Part shown: positions 1 through 9,097 of the stretch, in pieces
Numbering within the stretch: the stretch's first letter is position 1
How the letters are laid out: each line of letters opens with the position of its first letter
Assembly (NCBI RefSeq): GCF_002093665.1
Contig: NZ_MRWE01000034.1
Coordinates: forward strand, 1-61,089
Reading direction: 5' to 3'
Length of the DNA stretch: 61,089 nucleotides
DNA from: Rouxiella badensis
GTDB taxonomy: Bacteria; Pseudomonadota; Gammaproteobacteria; Enterobacterales; Enterobacteriaceae
Program-made: the position numbers and the translations under genes
The notes under the pieces: model-generated
Told to the model about the DNA's origin: nothing
The model's input: only the letters and a program-made list of their open reading frames with translations
Databases searched by the model: none

Positions 1-107
1 GGCTTAACCCATAATCACGCGGGTGGTTTATAAATTTTCAAAAAAATTATTAAAAAATCGATTTAAATCTAACTCTTTTTGATTACTTAACAATGCTATA
101 GTCATTT

Positions 108-175
108 TTGTGCTAAAAGCACATGTGTGTAAATATTACTGATTTGTTTGCCCATCTCTTGATGGGCCTTTTTCT
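108..175 (+). ncRNA. candidate small RNA with its own promoter and terminator
   Basis: No protein gene is visible in the first 570 bases, but positions 94-102 form an extended -10 element (TGCTATAGT). A strong hairpin with a T-rich tail follows about 55 bases later (150-175). Transcription from this promoter would give an RNA of about 65 nt. No clear -35 is seen, as expected for an extended -10 promoter. It could equally be the tail of a longer transcript entering from outside the window. I recognise no known sRNA family. The remaining bases 176-573 contain only short, unconvincing reading frames. Confidence 0.3.
150..175 (+). terminator. rho-independent terminator
   Basis: The arms GCCCATC and GATGGGC enclose the tetraloop TCTT and are followed directly by CTTTTTCT. 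The T-run is on the plus strand, so it ends rightward transcription. Confidence 0.75.
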
Positions 176-573
176 ACATCAACGGCAATCACAAAACTCT
201 TCCCTGCACGCTTTGTTGATGATGTCTAAGGCTTGAAGTCACCCACTTTCAAGCTGGGCACGGGTATGAGCAGCCATTGAGGCATTGCCAAATAGCGTTA
301 ACAAGATATAGAAGAATAACCAAAGCTAGCAGTACACATCTGGAGTGGTGGAGAGGGAAAACTCGAACTGATGAGCGCACTATCGTATTTGTAGCGCGGC
401 TGCCCATCAAATGGGCCATACTTCAGCCCAGAGGATTTATGACCTTTACGGCAAATGGATGAGCGAAAACAACTCAGACCAATGTCGGTTATGAATTCTG
501 GTTTCAATCATTCTGTCCCAGATATGCCTCAAGCCCCAAAAATTTGAGTCACAAAAGCTTATACTTCAGAAAC

Positions 574-1023
574 CTACCTGGCCCACTGCGGCTTATTCAA
601 GATATGATCCTGCCAGTCAACAACGTCGTCTTCGCGTACCGCAATATTACGCACCGAGATGCGGGCGGCGTGCATGGCTGACTTGGACTCTTTATGCAAC
701 AGAGGATGCCATGGCAGCAGATCCTTGCCCTCACCAATCAGGCGATAGGCGCAGGTCGGCGGCAGCCAGTCGAACTTGGTCAGGTTCTCACGGGTCAGCT
801 TGATGCAATCTTCTTCGAGCGCAAAACGATTCTCGTAATTGCGACACTGACAAGACTTGATGTTCAACTGGTTGCAGGCAACGTTGGTGAAGTAAATCTC
901 GTCCGTGTCTTCATCGATTAGCTTATGTAAACAGCATTGCCCACAACCGTCGCACAGTGCTTCCCATTCATTATCGGTCATTTCAGACAGCGTTTTTTGC
1001 TGCCAAAAAGCGGGTTGAGACAT
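574..1023 (-). CDS. ycgN: YcgN family cysteine-cluster protein
   Basis: This 149-residue protein belongs to the UPF0260/YcgN family, whose function is not established. Its conserved cysteines are clustered: CDGCGQCC near residues 25-32, then further cysteines around residues 50, 58 and 60 and in PTCAYRL. This pattern suggests binding of a metal or Fe-S centre; that is inference. There is no signal peptide or membrane segment, so it should be cytosolic. It starts MSQPAFWQQ and has the usual family length. It lies in the conserved ycgN-ycgM-transglycosylase-ycgL-minC neighbourhood, transcribed away from min. Confidence 0.93.
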   Translation of the reverse strand: MSQPAFWQQKTLSEMTDNEWEALCDGCGQCCLHKLIDEDTDEIYFTNVACNQLNIKSCQCRNYENRFALEEDCIKLTRENLTKFDWLPPTCAYRLIGEGKDLLPWHPLLHKESKSAMHAARISVRNIAVREDDVVDWQDHILNKPQWAR

Positions 1024-1145
1024 AGTGACATCCGGTTTTAATAAAAATGAGGCTGACTATATAGACGCTTTAGCCTCGAGATGCAAGCAAAGCGACCCAT
1101 AATAGCAGCCGCGTTGTGGTTGCGCCCTGTCATTCAACCCGCCTG

Positions 1146-1802
1146 TCAGATGACGCGGGTCGTAATTGCTTTGCCGTTGAGAAAGATTTCAAGAGCGTCA
1201 CCGGCAGCTATTGGCCCTACGCCATGCGGCGTGCCGGTAATGATGATGTCGCCGGCGCGCAGTGTGAAGAATCGGCTCATGTAGGCAATCAGCGGCAATA
1301 TTGGGGTGAGCATGTCGCACGTGTTGCCCTCTTGCCGCACCTCACCGTTGACCACTAATTTTAGTTCAGCCTGCTGTGCATCACCAAACTCGCTGGCAGA
1401 AATAAATCCCGACACTGGGCAGGAACCATCGAAGCCTTTAGCCTTATCCCAGGGCTGCCCGTGCTTGATAAATTCGCTCTGCAGTTCGCGCAGAGTCAAA
1501 TCGAGCGCAACGCCATAACCTGCAATCGCCTCACTCACCCGCTGCTCGTTCGCCTGCTTTAAAGGTGAACCGATTAATACGGCAAGCTCTACCTCGTGGT
1601 GAACCACGCCGAAATCCTTGGGGATGGCGACGGGTTGCAAAATATCGCACAGCGCGGTTTCCGGTTTGATAAACACCAAGGGCTCTGTCGATGCTGCGCT
1701 GCTCATCTCTTTGATATGTTTTGCATAGTTATTACCTACGCAAACCACCTTACTCACGGGATAATCCAGAAACGCGCCATGCCAATCACGATGCTGATAC
1801 AT
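1146..1802 (-). CDS. ycgM: fumarylacetoacetate hydrolase family protein YcgM
   Basis: This 218-residue protein is a single-domain FAH-superfamily enzyme like E. coli YcgM. Members hydrolyse or decarboxylate short keto-acids such as acylpyruvates with a divalent metal. The N-terminal motif VCVGNNYAKHI and the acidic metal-binding residues of VHHEVELAVLIG are visible, and the C-terminal GDIIITGTPHGVG segment is typical. It ends near the family's usual length, with no signal peptide. It is transcribed in the same direction as the upstream transglycosylase gene, 48 bases away, and may be cotranscribed with it. The exact substrate cannot be read from sequence. Confidence 0.93.
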   Translation of the reverse strand: MYQHRDWHGAFLDYPVSKVVCVGNNYAKHIKEMSSAASTEPLVFIKPETALCDILQPVAIPKDFGVVHHEVELAVLIGSPLKQANEQRVSEAIAGYGVALDLTLRELQSEFIKHGQPWDKAKGFDGSCPVSGFISASEFGDAQQAELKLVVNGEVRQEGNTCDMLTPILPLIAYMSRFFTLRAGDIIITGTPHGVGPIAAGDALEIFLNGKAITTRVI

Positions 1803-1850
1803 TGGGCTCTCTCCCTTGCCAGCCGGTTGTTGCTGGCTAAAAATAGGTCG

Positions 1851-2933
1851 CTATTGCACGGAGGCTCCGGCGATATCATCTGCCATCATGCCAACGCTGA
1901 TAGCGAAATAGTAAGAGCGATTCCAGTGCATGATGGTCCTAAAGTTATCGTAAACCATAAATGCGCGCCCCTGATCGGAGTCTGGCGTAATAATCCAGGC
2001 ACGCGTCACAGAAGCAGGTAAAGGTTTACCGTCCAGCGACAGCACGCCCTTTTGCTGCCATTCTGCGGCGCTGTGCGCCTGATCGTTTTTCAAACCAACC
2101 TGCGTGGTGTCAAAACCGGCGGGTAATTTGACCTCCATTCCCCACCCCTGATTTGCCTTCCATCCTTCAGATGACAGATAGTTCGCCGCAGAGGCAAAGA
2201 CGTCGGAGGTATTGTTCCAGATATCAATCTTGCCGTCACCGTCACCGTCAGCGCCATACCTCAGGTAAGAGCTAGGCATAAACTGCGTCTGCCCCATCGC
2301 GCCGGCCCATGAACCTTTCATCATCTCACTGGTTGCCTTACCTTGTTCAACAATAGTCAGTGCTGCGATTAATTCATTGGTGAAAAATGCTTCCCGGCGA
2401 CCTTCAAAGGCCAGCGTCGCCAGCGCCGAGAATGCGTCATCTTTGCCCTGTATCTTTCCGTAATTACTTTCCATGCCCCACAGCGCGACAACATACTGTG
2501 GCTGTACAGCATAGCGGTCACTGACTTTTTGCAGTTCGGCCGCGTGTTGTTGAGCCAGAGCCTGGCCCTGCTGGATTTTAGAGGTAACAAGTACGCGGCG
2601 CAGATAGTCGTCGAGGGTTATCTTGTTTTCAGGCTGATTTTGATCGAGGCTGATAGCTCTGTCGACGAAATGCACGTTGGCAAATGCGCTATCGAGGGTT
2701 TTCTGGCTTATACCCTGCTGTCTGGCCTTTTGTTTAAGCTGTTCAACGTAGGCAGGAAACTCTGCAGGATTGCGTCCCTCGGCGGCTAAGGTCGTTTGGG
2801 CAGGTTTGGCGGCAGCAGGCGCCACAGTGGCAGCAGGAACGCTTGCAGGGGCAGACTGGGTCTTATCGTTCGCGCAGCTGCTTAATGCCACAGCGCCCAT
2901 CGCCAGGGTGATAACCGATAGTTTTAAGCTCAT
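1851..2933 (-). CDS. lytic murein transglycosylase, MltB/GH103 type, lipoprotein
   Basis: This 360-residue protein cleaves peptidoglycan glycan strands with formation of 1,6-anhydromuropeptides. The N-terminus has a lipoprotein signal with lipobox LSSC (Cys near residue 20), followed by an Ala/Pro/Thr-rich linker to about residue 55, so it should be anchored in the outer membrane. The catalytic glutamate lies in GMESNYGKI. The segment GSWAGAMGQTQFMPSSYL, followed by DGDGDGKIDIW, is the GH103 substrate and peptidoglycan-binding region. E. coli MltB is similar in length. Serratia and Yersinia carry a gene of this kind next to ycgL; E. coli does not at this position. Confidence 0.92.
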   Translation of the reverse strand: MSLKLSVITLAMGAVALSSCANDKTQSAPASVPAATVAPAAAKPAQTTLAAEGRNPAEFPAYVEQLKQKARQQGISQKTLDSAFANVHFVDRAISLDQNQPENKITLDDYLRRVLVTSKIQQGQALAQQHAAELQKVSDRYAVQPQYVVALWGMESNYGKIQGKDDAFSALATLAFEGRREAFFTNELIAALTIVEQGKATSEMMKGSWAGAMGQTQFMPSSYLRYGADGDGDGKIDIWNNTSDVFASAANYLSSEGWKANQGWGMEVKLPAGFDTTQVGLKNDQAHSAAEWQQKGVLSLDGKPLPASVTRAWIITPDSDQGRAFMVYDNFRTIMHWNRSYYFAISVGMMADDIAGASVQ

Positions 2934-3097
2934 CGCGTGCTTCCTTTTCGTGGCAACCTTTATGGCAATGCTTCATTGCAAATGCATTGTGCTTCTCATA
3001 AGGGCTAACGTGCAGGAGCGCGAGGATGAATGCAAGACTCCCGCCTCTCATTTTCATAAAAGACGGGATATGTCAGATTTTCCCTAGAATAATCTGA

Positions 3098-3370
3098 TTA
3101 TTTATTGTCTGAGCCGAGGTGGATATTTAATAGACTCTCGGTCGGAGGTGGCACCTGCAGGTAATAGCCGCGCTCGGTCAGCTCTTGTTTAACTTTTTCA
3201 ATATCTGCGGTCGCAAGCTTCTCGCGCGTGCCCAGGTTAACCATCATAGAAAACACCGGCTTGCCGAAACTTTTCATCAGTTCTTCAGGAACCTGAGTGA
3301 AATCGTCTTTTTTTTCGACATACAGGTAGGTTTGATCACGTTTATTACTTCTATAAATTGCACAAAGCAT
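3098..3370 (-). CDS. ycgL: YcgL domain-containing protein
   Basis: This 90-residue cytosolic protein matches the YcgL family (DUF709), always found near minC in gamma-proteobacteria. The start [20 protein letters not shown], the central FGKPVFSM and the C-terminal GYYLQVPPP are family hallmarks. The function is not established; a link to cell division is suggested only by its conserved place. It is divergent from minC with 136 bases between them. Confidence 0.93.
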   Translation of the reverse strand: MLCAIYRSNKRDQTYLYVEKKDDFTQVPEELMKSFGKPVFSMMVNLGTREKLATADIEKVKQELTERGYYLQVPPPTESLLNIHLGSDNK

Positions 3371-3506
3371 TTTTTTAACTCTATTTTATTGGAACGGTGG
3401 CTTGCCTAGATATAGCTGTAACTATACCATGCATAACGTACATCGGAATATCGCCCCCCGTGTGGTATTCCGGGGATTTAAAGATGCTGAGACTGAGTCA
3501 GGATAG

Positions 3507-4202
3507 ATGTCACAATCGCCAATAGAACTAAAAGGCAGCAGTTTTACCTTATCGGTTGTTCATTTACACAGTGCACAACCCGAGGTTATTCATCAGGCAT
3601 TACAAGAAAAGTTGGAGCAAGCTCCTGCATTTCTGAAAAATGCCCCTGTTGTTATCAATGTTGCAGCACTCACCGGTGATGCAGACTGGAAAAAAATTCA
3701 ACAGGCTGTCGTTTCTGCAGGCTTTCGCGTTGTAGGCATCAGTGGGTGCAAAGATGAACAGCAAAAGCGTGCGCTTTCGCTTACCGGTTTACCGCTGCTA
3801 AGCGAAGGACGCGTCAAGCGTGCCCTTGCAGAGCCGCCGGCCCCGGTTCCGGTGATACCGGATAATGCCCCTGCCAAAACGCGGATTGTCAGTACGCCAG
3901 TCCGTTCAGGTCAACAAATTTATGCCCGTAACAGCGATCTTATTGTAACCAGCAGCGTGAGTGCCGGTGCCGAGCTTATTGCCGACGGCAACATTCATAT
4001 TTATGGCATGATGCGCGGTCGTGCATTGGCCGGCGCTGCGGGTGATACGAATTGTCAGATATTTTGCACGCATCTTGGCGCTGAGCTAGTCTCTATCGCA
4101 GGCCAGTATTGGCTGAGCGATCAAATCCCGTCCAACTATTTTGGACAGGCTGCGAGACTTCGCCTCCAGGATAACGTGTTAACCGTACAACCTTTATATT
4201 AA
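3507..4202 (+). CDS. minC: septum site-determining protein MinC
   Basis: MinC (231 residues) inhibits FtsZ ring assembly away from mid-cell. The N-terminal FtsZ-antagonising domain covers about residues 1-105, followed by a Pro/Ala-rich linker ([11 protein letters not shown]). The C-terminal beta-helix domain begins around [17 protein letters not shown]. The RSGQQIYA and [10 protein letters not shown] segments are conserved and form the MinD-binding and dimer surface. AGGATAG lies just upstream of the ATG. It is the first gene of minCDE, with 61 bases to minD. Nothing unusual is seen. Confidence 0.98.
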   Translation: MSQSPIELKGSSFTLSVVHLHSAQPEVIHQALQEKLEQAPAFLKNAPVVINVAALTGDADWKKIQQAVVSAGFRVVGISGCKDEQQKRALSLTGLPLLSEGRVKRALAEPPAPVPVIPDNAPAKTRIVSTPVRSGQQIYARNSDLIVTSSVSAGAELIADGNIHIYGMMRGRALAGAAGDTNCQIFCTHLGAELVSIAGQYWLSDQIPSNYFGQAARLRLQDNVLTVQPLY

Positions 4203-4263
4203 GTTTCTGCGCCTCTTTTACCCTCTGGGGCAGACACTACGACCTTTGACAAGGAATCTTTAC

Positions 4264-5076
4264 ATGGCACGCATAATTGTTGTTACATCGGGTAAAGGGG
4301 GCGTTGGCAAGACTACTTCAAGCGCAGCCATTGCTACCGGCCTTGCCCAAAAAGGCAAAAAGACCGTCGTCATTGATTTCGACATCGGTTTGCGTAATCT
4401 CGACCTGATCATGGGTTGCGAACGTCGCGTTGTGTATGATTTTGTCAATGTTATTCAGGGTGATGCCACGCTGAATCAGGCACTTATCAAAGATAAGCGC
4501 ACCGAAAACCTCTACATTTTACCGGCATCACAAACGCGTGACAAAGACGCGTTGACCCGTGATGGCGTTGAAAAAATCCTGAAAGACCTGGCCGATATGG
4601 ACTTTGATTTCATCGTCTGTGACTCTCCGGCAGGGATCGAAACCGGCGCGCTGATGGCACTGTATTTTGCCGACGAAGCCGTCATCACTACCAACCCTGA
4701 AGTCTCTTCTGTTCGTGACTCCGACCGCATTTTGGGCATTTTGTCTTCAAAATCCCGCCGTGCGGAACAGGGTCAGGATCCTATCAAAGAACACCTGCTT
4801 CTTACCCGCTACAACCCTGGCCGCGTTAGCCGTGGCGACATGCTGAGCATGGAAGACGTGCTGGAAATCCTGCGCATTCCACTGGTTGGCGTGATCCCTG
4901 AAGATCAATCGGTGCTGCGTGCGTCCAATCAGGGCGAACCGGTTATTCTGGACCAGGAGTCTGACGCAGGTAAGGCATACGATGACACGGTCAGTCGTTT
5001 GCTGGGTGAGGAACGTGCGTTCCGTTTTATTGAGGAAGAGAAGAAGAGTTTCCTGAAACGCCTGTTTGGGGGATAA
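4264..5076 (+). CDS. minD: septum site-determining ATPase MinD
   Basis: MinD (270 residues) is a ParA-like membrane-associated ATPase that recruits MinC and oscillates with MinE. The deviant Walker A motif GKGGVGKTT is at residues 10-18, and a DFDIGLRNLD segment follows. The C-terminal amphipathic membrane-targeting helix is FLKRLFGG. I chose the ATG at 4264 (MARIIVV), the family start, with AAGGA upstream; an in-frame start at 4246 would add six unconserved residues. minE follows after 3 bases. Confidence 0.98.
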   Translation: MARIIVVTSGKGGVGKTTSSAAIATGLAQKGKKTVVIDFDIGLRNLDLIMGCERRVVYDFVNVIQGDATLNQALIKDKRTENLYILPASQTRDKDALTRDGVEKILKDLADMDFDFIVCDSPAGIETGALMALYFADEAVITTNPEVSSVRDSDRILGILSSKSRRAEQGQDPIKEHLLLTRYNPGRVSRGDMLSMEDVLEILRIPLVGVIPEDQSVLRASNQGEPVILDQESDAGKAYDDTVSRLLGEERAFRFIEEEKKSFLKRLFGG

Positions 5077-5079
5077 GCC

Positions 5080-5355
5080 ATGGCATTGTTAGATTTCTTT
5101 TTGTCCCGCAAAAAATCGACAGCCAACATAGCCAAGGAACGGCTACAGATCATCGTAGCTGAACGGCGTCGAGGGGACAGTGAACCCGCCTATTTGCCTG
5201 ACCTGAAGCGTGATATTTTAGCGGTCATCTGTAAGTACATTCAGATTGACCCTGAAATGCTCCACGTGCAGTTCGAGCAGAAAGGCGACGATATATCGGT
5301 GCTTGAGCTGAACGTGACACTTCCTGAGTCAGAGTCGGAAGAAGCACCAAAATGA
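5080..5355 (+). CDS. minE: cell division topological specificity factor MinE
   Basis: MinE (91 residues) stimulates MinD ATPase and drives the pole-to-pole oscillation. The N-terminal membrane-targeting and anti-MinCD region ([26 protein letters not shown]) and the C-terminal topological specificity domain are both present. Length is close to E. coli MinE (88). It is the last gene of minCDE and is followed at once by a terminator. Confidence 0.98.
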   Translation: MALLDFFLSRKKSTANIAKERLQIIVAERRRGDSEPAYLPDLKRDILAVICKYIQIDPEMLHVQFEQKGDDISVLELNVTLPESESEEAPK

Positions 5356-5373
5356 TCGGCTTTGAGTAACCCT

Positions 5374-5406
5374 CCCCTGTTCCTGGAACAGGGGATAATT
5401 TTTTCC
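5374..5406 (+). terminator. rho-independent terminator of minCDE
   Basis: CCCCTGTT and AACAGGGG pair around the loop CCTGG and are followed by ATAATTTTTT. It lies 19 bases after the minE stop. Confidence 0.85.
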
Positions 5407-5657
5407 GCCCGTTGACGTTCTGACGGTAGATATTCACGACTTTTACTTTTTGAAATGACCAGAATGCTTGAATAATTGTATTCAGGTATGTGACCTGAAA
5501 AATAACAGGCAGTGGTTTTGGGGTAGGGTCATTGAATAGTTCGAAATCCTGTTCGGAATTAGGAGCGGTTTCCCTTTCTAACCGCCAAATAAAACGTCCA
5601 ACAAACCCTCGGTTGCTGAACGTTGCTTAAAATGGATTTATCAGAAAGCGCTAGCGA
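5407..5657. other. non-coding spacer at the left edge of the accessory block
   Basis: No gene is visible. An inverted repeat, GCGGTT ... AACCGC at 5565-5585, lies downstream of the leftward putative immunity gene but lacks a T-run. This is the junction between the min core and the variable block. No recognisable attachment site or direct repeat was found by eye. Confidence 0.4.
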
Positions 5658-5915
5658 TTATACGATTCCGTATTTTTTCTCAGTAACAAATTTAGGTTCT
5701 TTCCAGTTCGGGCCTTTTACGATTTTCCCATTTTGATCAGCTAGTACACCTTTTCTAAATAACTCATCGTATTTAGATGAAAGCTCTCCACAGGTAACTA
5801 CACCATATCGGTTGTATGTAAATAACTTATCTAACTTTGGATAGTCAGACGTTGGTCCTAAAAATGTTAATATATCCTCTACACTTTCATTTTTGATTAT
5901 ATCTTTTAAAGACAT
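5658..5915 (-). CDS. putative immunity protein of a polymorphic toxin remnant
   Basis: This gene encodes 85 residues, small and charged, with no signal peptide or membrane segment. I do not recognise the family. I chose the ATG at 5915 (MSLKDIIKNES) because a perfect GGAGGA sits 7 bases upstream; a further in-frame ATG at 5936 lies inside the preceding fragment. The gene is markedly AT-rich compared with its neighbours. It begins just after a reading-frame fragment that looks like the C-terminus of a toxin. This toxin-then-immunity order is typical of CDI, Rhs and similar effector modules. The immunity role is inferred from context and size only. Confidence 0.55.
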   Translation of the reverse strand: MSLKDIIKNESVEDILTFLGPTSDYPKLDKLFTYNRYGVVTCGELSSKYDELFRKGVLADQNGKIVKGPNWKEPKFVTEKKYGIV

Positions 5916-5919
5916 TGAA

Positions 5920-6096
5920 TTATCCTCCCAAGGCATCTTTTAGTTCCTGTTCACAATCGGCTTGTAGGGTCTCATCAGTATAAAGGCTCAGTTCTCTTTC
6001 GTTTATTTTATAATCCTCTAGAGTTGCAGCATGGGTATTATTCCATTGTTCTTTTCGTCTAGAAATGCTTTGAGAAACTTCTCCATCTTTGATCCG
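5920..6096 (-). pseudogene. C-terminal fragment of a lost toxin or effector gene
   Basis: An open frame of 58 codons without a start codon runs from a TAG at 6097-6099 to a TAA at 5920-5922, ending ...CEQELKDALGG. Its composition is that of a real protein tail: it is charged, with SRRKEQWNN and LEDYKINERELSLYTDE stretches. It is AT-rich like the next gene, whose ribosome-binding site lies within its last codons. I read it as the end of a polymorphic toxin whose body was lost. No nuclease or deaminase motif can be assigned to so short a piece. Confidence 0.45.
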
Positions 6097-6128
6097 CTAT
6101 ATAGCTATCGCTGTTTCCAAGACTGCAT

Positions 6129-6161
6129 AAGACCCCCCCTGTTTTTATCCAGGGGAGTCTT
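6129..6161. terminator. terminator-like hairpin after the porin gene
   Basis: AAGAC-(C)CCCCTG pairs with CAGGGG-AGTCTT around a T/A-rich loop. It lies about 45 bases beyond the leftward porin gene and before the toxin fragment. It has no long T-run, so efficiency is uncertain. Confidence 0.5.
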
Positions 6162-6206
6162 TATCTGATTGGCAGCAAGGCTAGCGGAGAAAAAGACCGC
6201 CCTGTC

Positions 6207-7562
6207 TTAAAACAGATATTTGAATCTCAGCCGTGCGCCATAACGAGGTTGATGATTGCCCTGCTCTTCAGAGGAGGCATTTAGCCAGGACGTGTAGGCA
6301 CCCAGATAAATATTGAAGTTAGGCATTGCCATAATATCAGGAAGCTGCCAGGAAGTATGCAGAGTGTGAATATCATAATTACCCGGCGCCAGAATCGAAC
6401 ATTCATTATCACAGCTTTCATTAACTCCAGAAATATTAAACTCGGAAATCTTGTTGTGAGCATAAATATATCCCAGCTCGACGCGATGCCAGAGCGCATT
6501 AACGCCCGCACTGAAGTCCTTCTCCTCTTTCGCATTCATCATGGCGGTGTTGAGGTTAACGACCATCCCATTCTCGAGATCGTTTTTCAGCGTATTCCAC
6601 GTCATGGTTAAGCCATAGCCCGTGCGCCTGGACTGATCGTTCCATTTCCCGTTGCCGTCGTTATAACCATAGGCATTCTTGACCAGATTGCTTTCCATCG
6701 CCGCCGCAACGGAGTAAATACCGGATTGCCACGCCACAACCGGACGTGTGTACACCACATTTTTTTGATTTTCCAATTCCGTGCCGTGGTAGCGGCTGTC
6801 GACATACAGAGAACTGCCATCCTCGACCAGGTTATTGAGCTCAAAATACCAGTTGCCAAGGGTTTTGCTGACCAACAGGTTGCCACCGCTGTTGCTGCGG
6901 CCGCGTGCCTCTTTCATCATGTAAATATAGCCGTAGCCGTCGCTGTAGAGATTGTTTGCGGTATTACCGGAATACTCGACAAAAGTGTCCTGATTCAGCG
7001 GGAACATATCGTAGGCCTCAAAACGCCCGACTTTCATCTGCCAATCGTTTTGTTGGCCAAAGAAGAATACCGCATCGTCAAGATTCATCTTGCCATTCAT
7101 ATCCGCCAGCGGCTGAACGTTGAATCCGGCGTAACGGCCAGCGGTCGACCTTTGCATCCCTTCCAGACCTAACAATATACGTCCATTAATATCCCAACGC
7201 TCCTTATTACCCGGTGCCCAGTTTTTATTAGCGCTAGTTTTTAACGAAGTTAAACTGCCCGTACGGCTTGCGCCATCGAGATTAAATTCAACGTCACCAT
7301 AGAACTTTAGTTCTGCATTAGGATTTGATTTCACTAAAGGGGGACTTTCTCTTTTAACCACGGCGACGATATTCTCTTTTATTTCACCCGCCCCTTGCTT
7401 TAGCTTTATAATTTCCGCCTCAGCTTTATCCGCGCGTTTTTCTGCGGACTGTAACCGCTGTTCGAGTAACGCAAACCGCTGCTCTAATGTGAGAGAGGAT
7501 TGTGCAAGAAGATCACCAGAGAAAATACTGAAACACAGCACCAGTCCGACTTTTTTATTCAT
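6207..7562 (-). CDS. ScrY/LamB-type sugar porin
   Basis: This 451-residue outer-membrane protein is a maltoporin-family sugar porin. A signal peptide (MNKKVGLVLCFSIFSGDLLA) is followed by a coiled-coil segment (about residues 25-65, LEQRFALLEQRLQSAEKRADKAEAE). ScrY-type sucrose porins have such a segment and LamB does not. The barrel follows and ends in ...RLRFKYLF with the terminal aromatic residue needed for membrane assembly. It is somewhat shorter than ScrY (about 505). It lies 86 bases after cscA in the same direction, so it probably lets sucrose or related oligosaccharides across the outer membrane. RafY is an alternative name. Confidence 0.85.
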   Translation of the reverse strand: MNKKVGLVLCFSIFSGDLLAQSSLTLEQRFALLEQRLQSAEKRADKAEAEIIKLKQGAGEIKENIVAVVKRESPPLVKSNPNAELKFYGDVEFNLDGASRTGSLTSLKTSANKNWAPGNKERWDINGRILLGLEGMQRSTAGRYAGFNVQPLADMNGKMNLDDAVFFFGQQNDWQMKVGRFEAYDMFPLNQDTFVEYSGNTANNLYSDGYGYIYMMKEARGRSNSGGNLLVSKTLGNWYFELNNLVEDGSSLYVDSRYHGTELENQKNVVYTRPVVAWQSGIYSVAAAMESNLVKNAYGYNDGNGKWNDQSRRTGYGLTMTWNTLKNDLENGMVVNLNTAMMNAKEEKDFSAGVNALWHRVELGYIYAHNKISEFNISGVNESCDNECSILAPGNYDIHTLHTSWQLPDIMAMPNFNIYLGAYTSWLNASSEEQGNHQPRYGARLRFKYLF

Positions 7563-7648
7563 CGAATTAATCCTTGCCGAAGGGTTATATTTTATTATTA
7601 ATGTGAGAAACCCGCCCGTTTATTACGGGCAAGGTCATTATTTACAAA

Positions 7649-9082
7649 TTATTTTAAATACCAGGCACCACTTTCATTGAGCACGGCTTTACCTGACCAG
7701 GCAAAGATATGCAGCTTTCGTTGGTCGGGATAAATACGACTGCTCAGGCAGGCTTCCCCATCATTAACAAAAACCTCAACGGAGGACTTGTCGAAAAAGA
7801 CCCGAAGTGACAATGCTGCCGTCTGCGGTAATGGCACGCTGCGTTGGCCACAGAGTCCAAACTGCGGATAATGACGTTCCAGAATCAGGCGTTGGGCCTG
7901 GTTATCAACATACAGCCGCATCCCCTCCTCCAGAGCAATACCGTACTGCTCTGCATCACTCCCCACCCTGTCCCACTCGAGAATCACCTCCGTCGTTTCG
8001 CAGTGGTCCATCACGCACAGCGCCTGATTATCCAGAGTCTGCGCCGACCAGCTTGAGAAATCCTGACGCATTGCTTCGACCTCTTTTACGGGTCGCATTT
8101 GCAGACGATTTTCCGCCGTCAGGGTAAGTTCACGAGGTAAAGAGAGCATTCCCGCCCATCCGTCACGCTGTTCCGGCATCGGTGATTCCCACATGGCCAA
8201 CCATCCAATCACAATGCGTCGACCATCGGGTGCCAGGAAACTTTGTGGCGCATAAAAATCGTGCCCGTGGTCTAGCTCCTGAAACGCGACTTCTTGCACA
8301 AAGTTTTCTCCCGGTTGCCAGTGCCCCACGATAGACCCGCTCTGGAATAAGTTCCGATTCGAATATCCCTCGGCTTGCATACCTTGCGGGGAAAACATCA
8401 ACACCTGTTTGCCCCGCAGCGTGAAGAAATCCGGGCATTCCCACATGAATCCCATGCCTTGCGGGGCGACAGCAAGCACCCCTTCATCATGCCAGTGGCG
8501 AAGATCCTCTGAGCGATAGAGCCTTACCATGCCGGTATCTTCGGTGCGTGCGCCGACAACCATGTACCAGCTCTCGCCCTCTTTCCAGACTTTAGGATCG
8601 CGGAAATGGTGCAGTCCGGCCGGCGTATCGAGCACCTGTCCCTGTCGATTAAAATGAATGCCGTCCTCGCTGGTTGCCAGGCATTGCACCTGATAAAGGT
8701 TATCGTCGCTCGCAGGACAGCCGTGAAACTTATGCCCGGTATAGACGAGGGCTAGCTCGTTACCGTTGACAACCGCAGAGCCTGAGAAGCACCCGTCTTT
8801 ATCTTCCGGTCCTTCTGGCGCGAGCGCGACGGGCAGATGTTCCCAGTGCAGTAAATCGCGGCTTCGTGCGTGGCCCCAATGCATAGGCCCCCACTGCGTG
8901 GAATAAGGATGATGCTGGTAAAATGCGTGATACCAGCCCTCAAACCAGACCAGGCCATTAGGATCATTCATCCAGCCTGCTCTTGCCGCCAGATGATATT
9001 CGGGGTACCAGCGCCTGTTCAGCTGTTCACCTTTAACCCTGAGTGCTTGTTCGGCTTTGTCTATTAATAACGTCATATTCAT
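7649..9082 (-). CDS. cscA: sucrose hydrolase (invertase), GH32, CscA-like
   Basis: This 477-residue cytosolic enzyme hydrolyses sucrose to glucose and fructose; length and sequence closely match E. coli CscA. GH32 landmarks are present: WMNDPNG with the nucleophile Asp near residue 40, FRDP near 160-163 and MWECPDFF with the acid/base Glu near 215. A C-terminal beta-sandwich module completes it. There is no signal peptide, consistent with import by CscB. It starts 15 bases after cscB, so the two are cotranscribed. RafD of raffinose systems is very similar, but no alpha-galactosidase is nearby, which favours sucrose. The start may be at 9082 or six bases later. Confidence 0.92.
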   Translation of the reverse strand: MNMTLLIDKAEQALRVKGEQLNRRWYPEYHLAARAGWMNDPNGLVWFEGWYHAFYQHHPYSTQWGPMHWGHARSRDLLHWEHLPVALAPEGPEDKDGCFSGSAVVNGNELALVYTGHKFHGCPASDDNLYQVQCLATSEDGIHFNRQGQVLDTPAGLHHFRDPKVWKEGESWYMVVGARTEDTGMVRLYRSEDLRHWHDEGVLAVAPQGMGFMWECPDFFTLRGKQVLMFSPQGMQAEGYSNRNLFQSGSIVGHWQPGENFVQEVAFQELDHGHDFYAPQSFLAPDGRRIVIGWLAMWESPMPEQRDGWAGMLSLPRELTLTAENRLQMRPVKEVEAMRQDFSSWSAQTLDNQALCVMDHCETTEVILEWDRVGSDAEQYGIALEEGMRLYVDNQAQRLILERHYPQFGLCGQRSVPLPQTAALSLRVFFDKSSVEVFVNDGEACLSSRIYPDQRKLHIFAWSGKAVLNESGAWYLK

Positions 9083-9097
9083 TCACTCTTATTTCAT

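Noticed and set aside
277-507. Two overlapping short frames on opposite strands near the left edge
   Set aside because: No ribosome-binding site, no family resemblance, and mutually exclusive.
5536-5560. A TTCGAAATCC-like stretch resembling a tRNA T-arm or attachment core
   Set aside because: No acceptor or anticodon stem pairs with it, and no duplicate copy was found.
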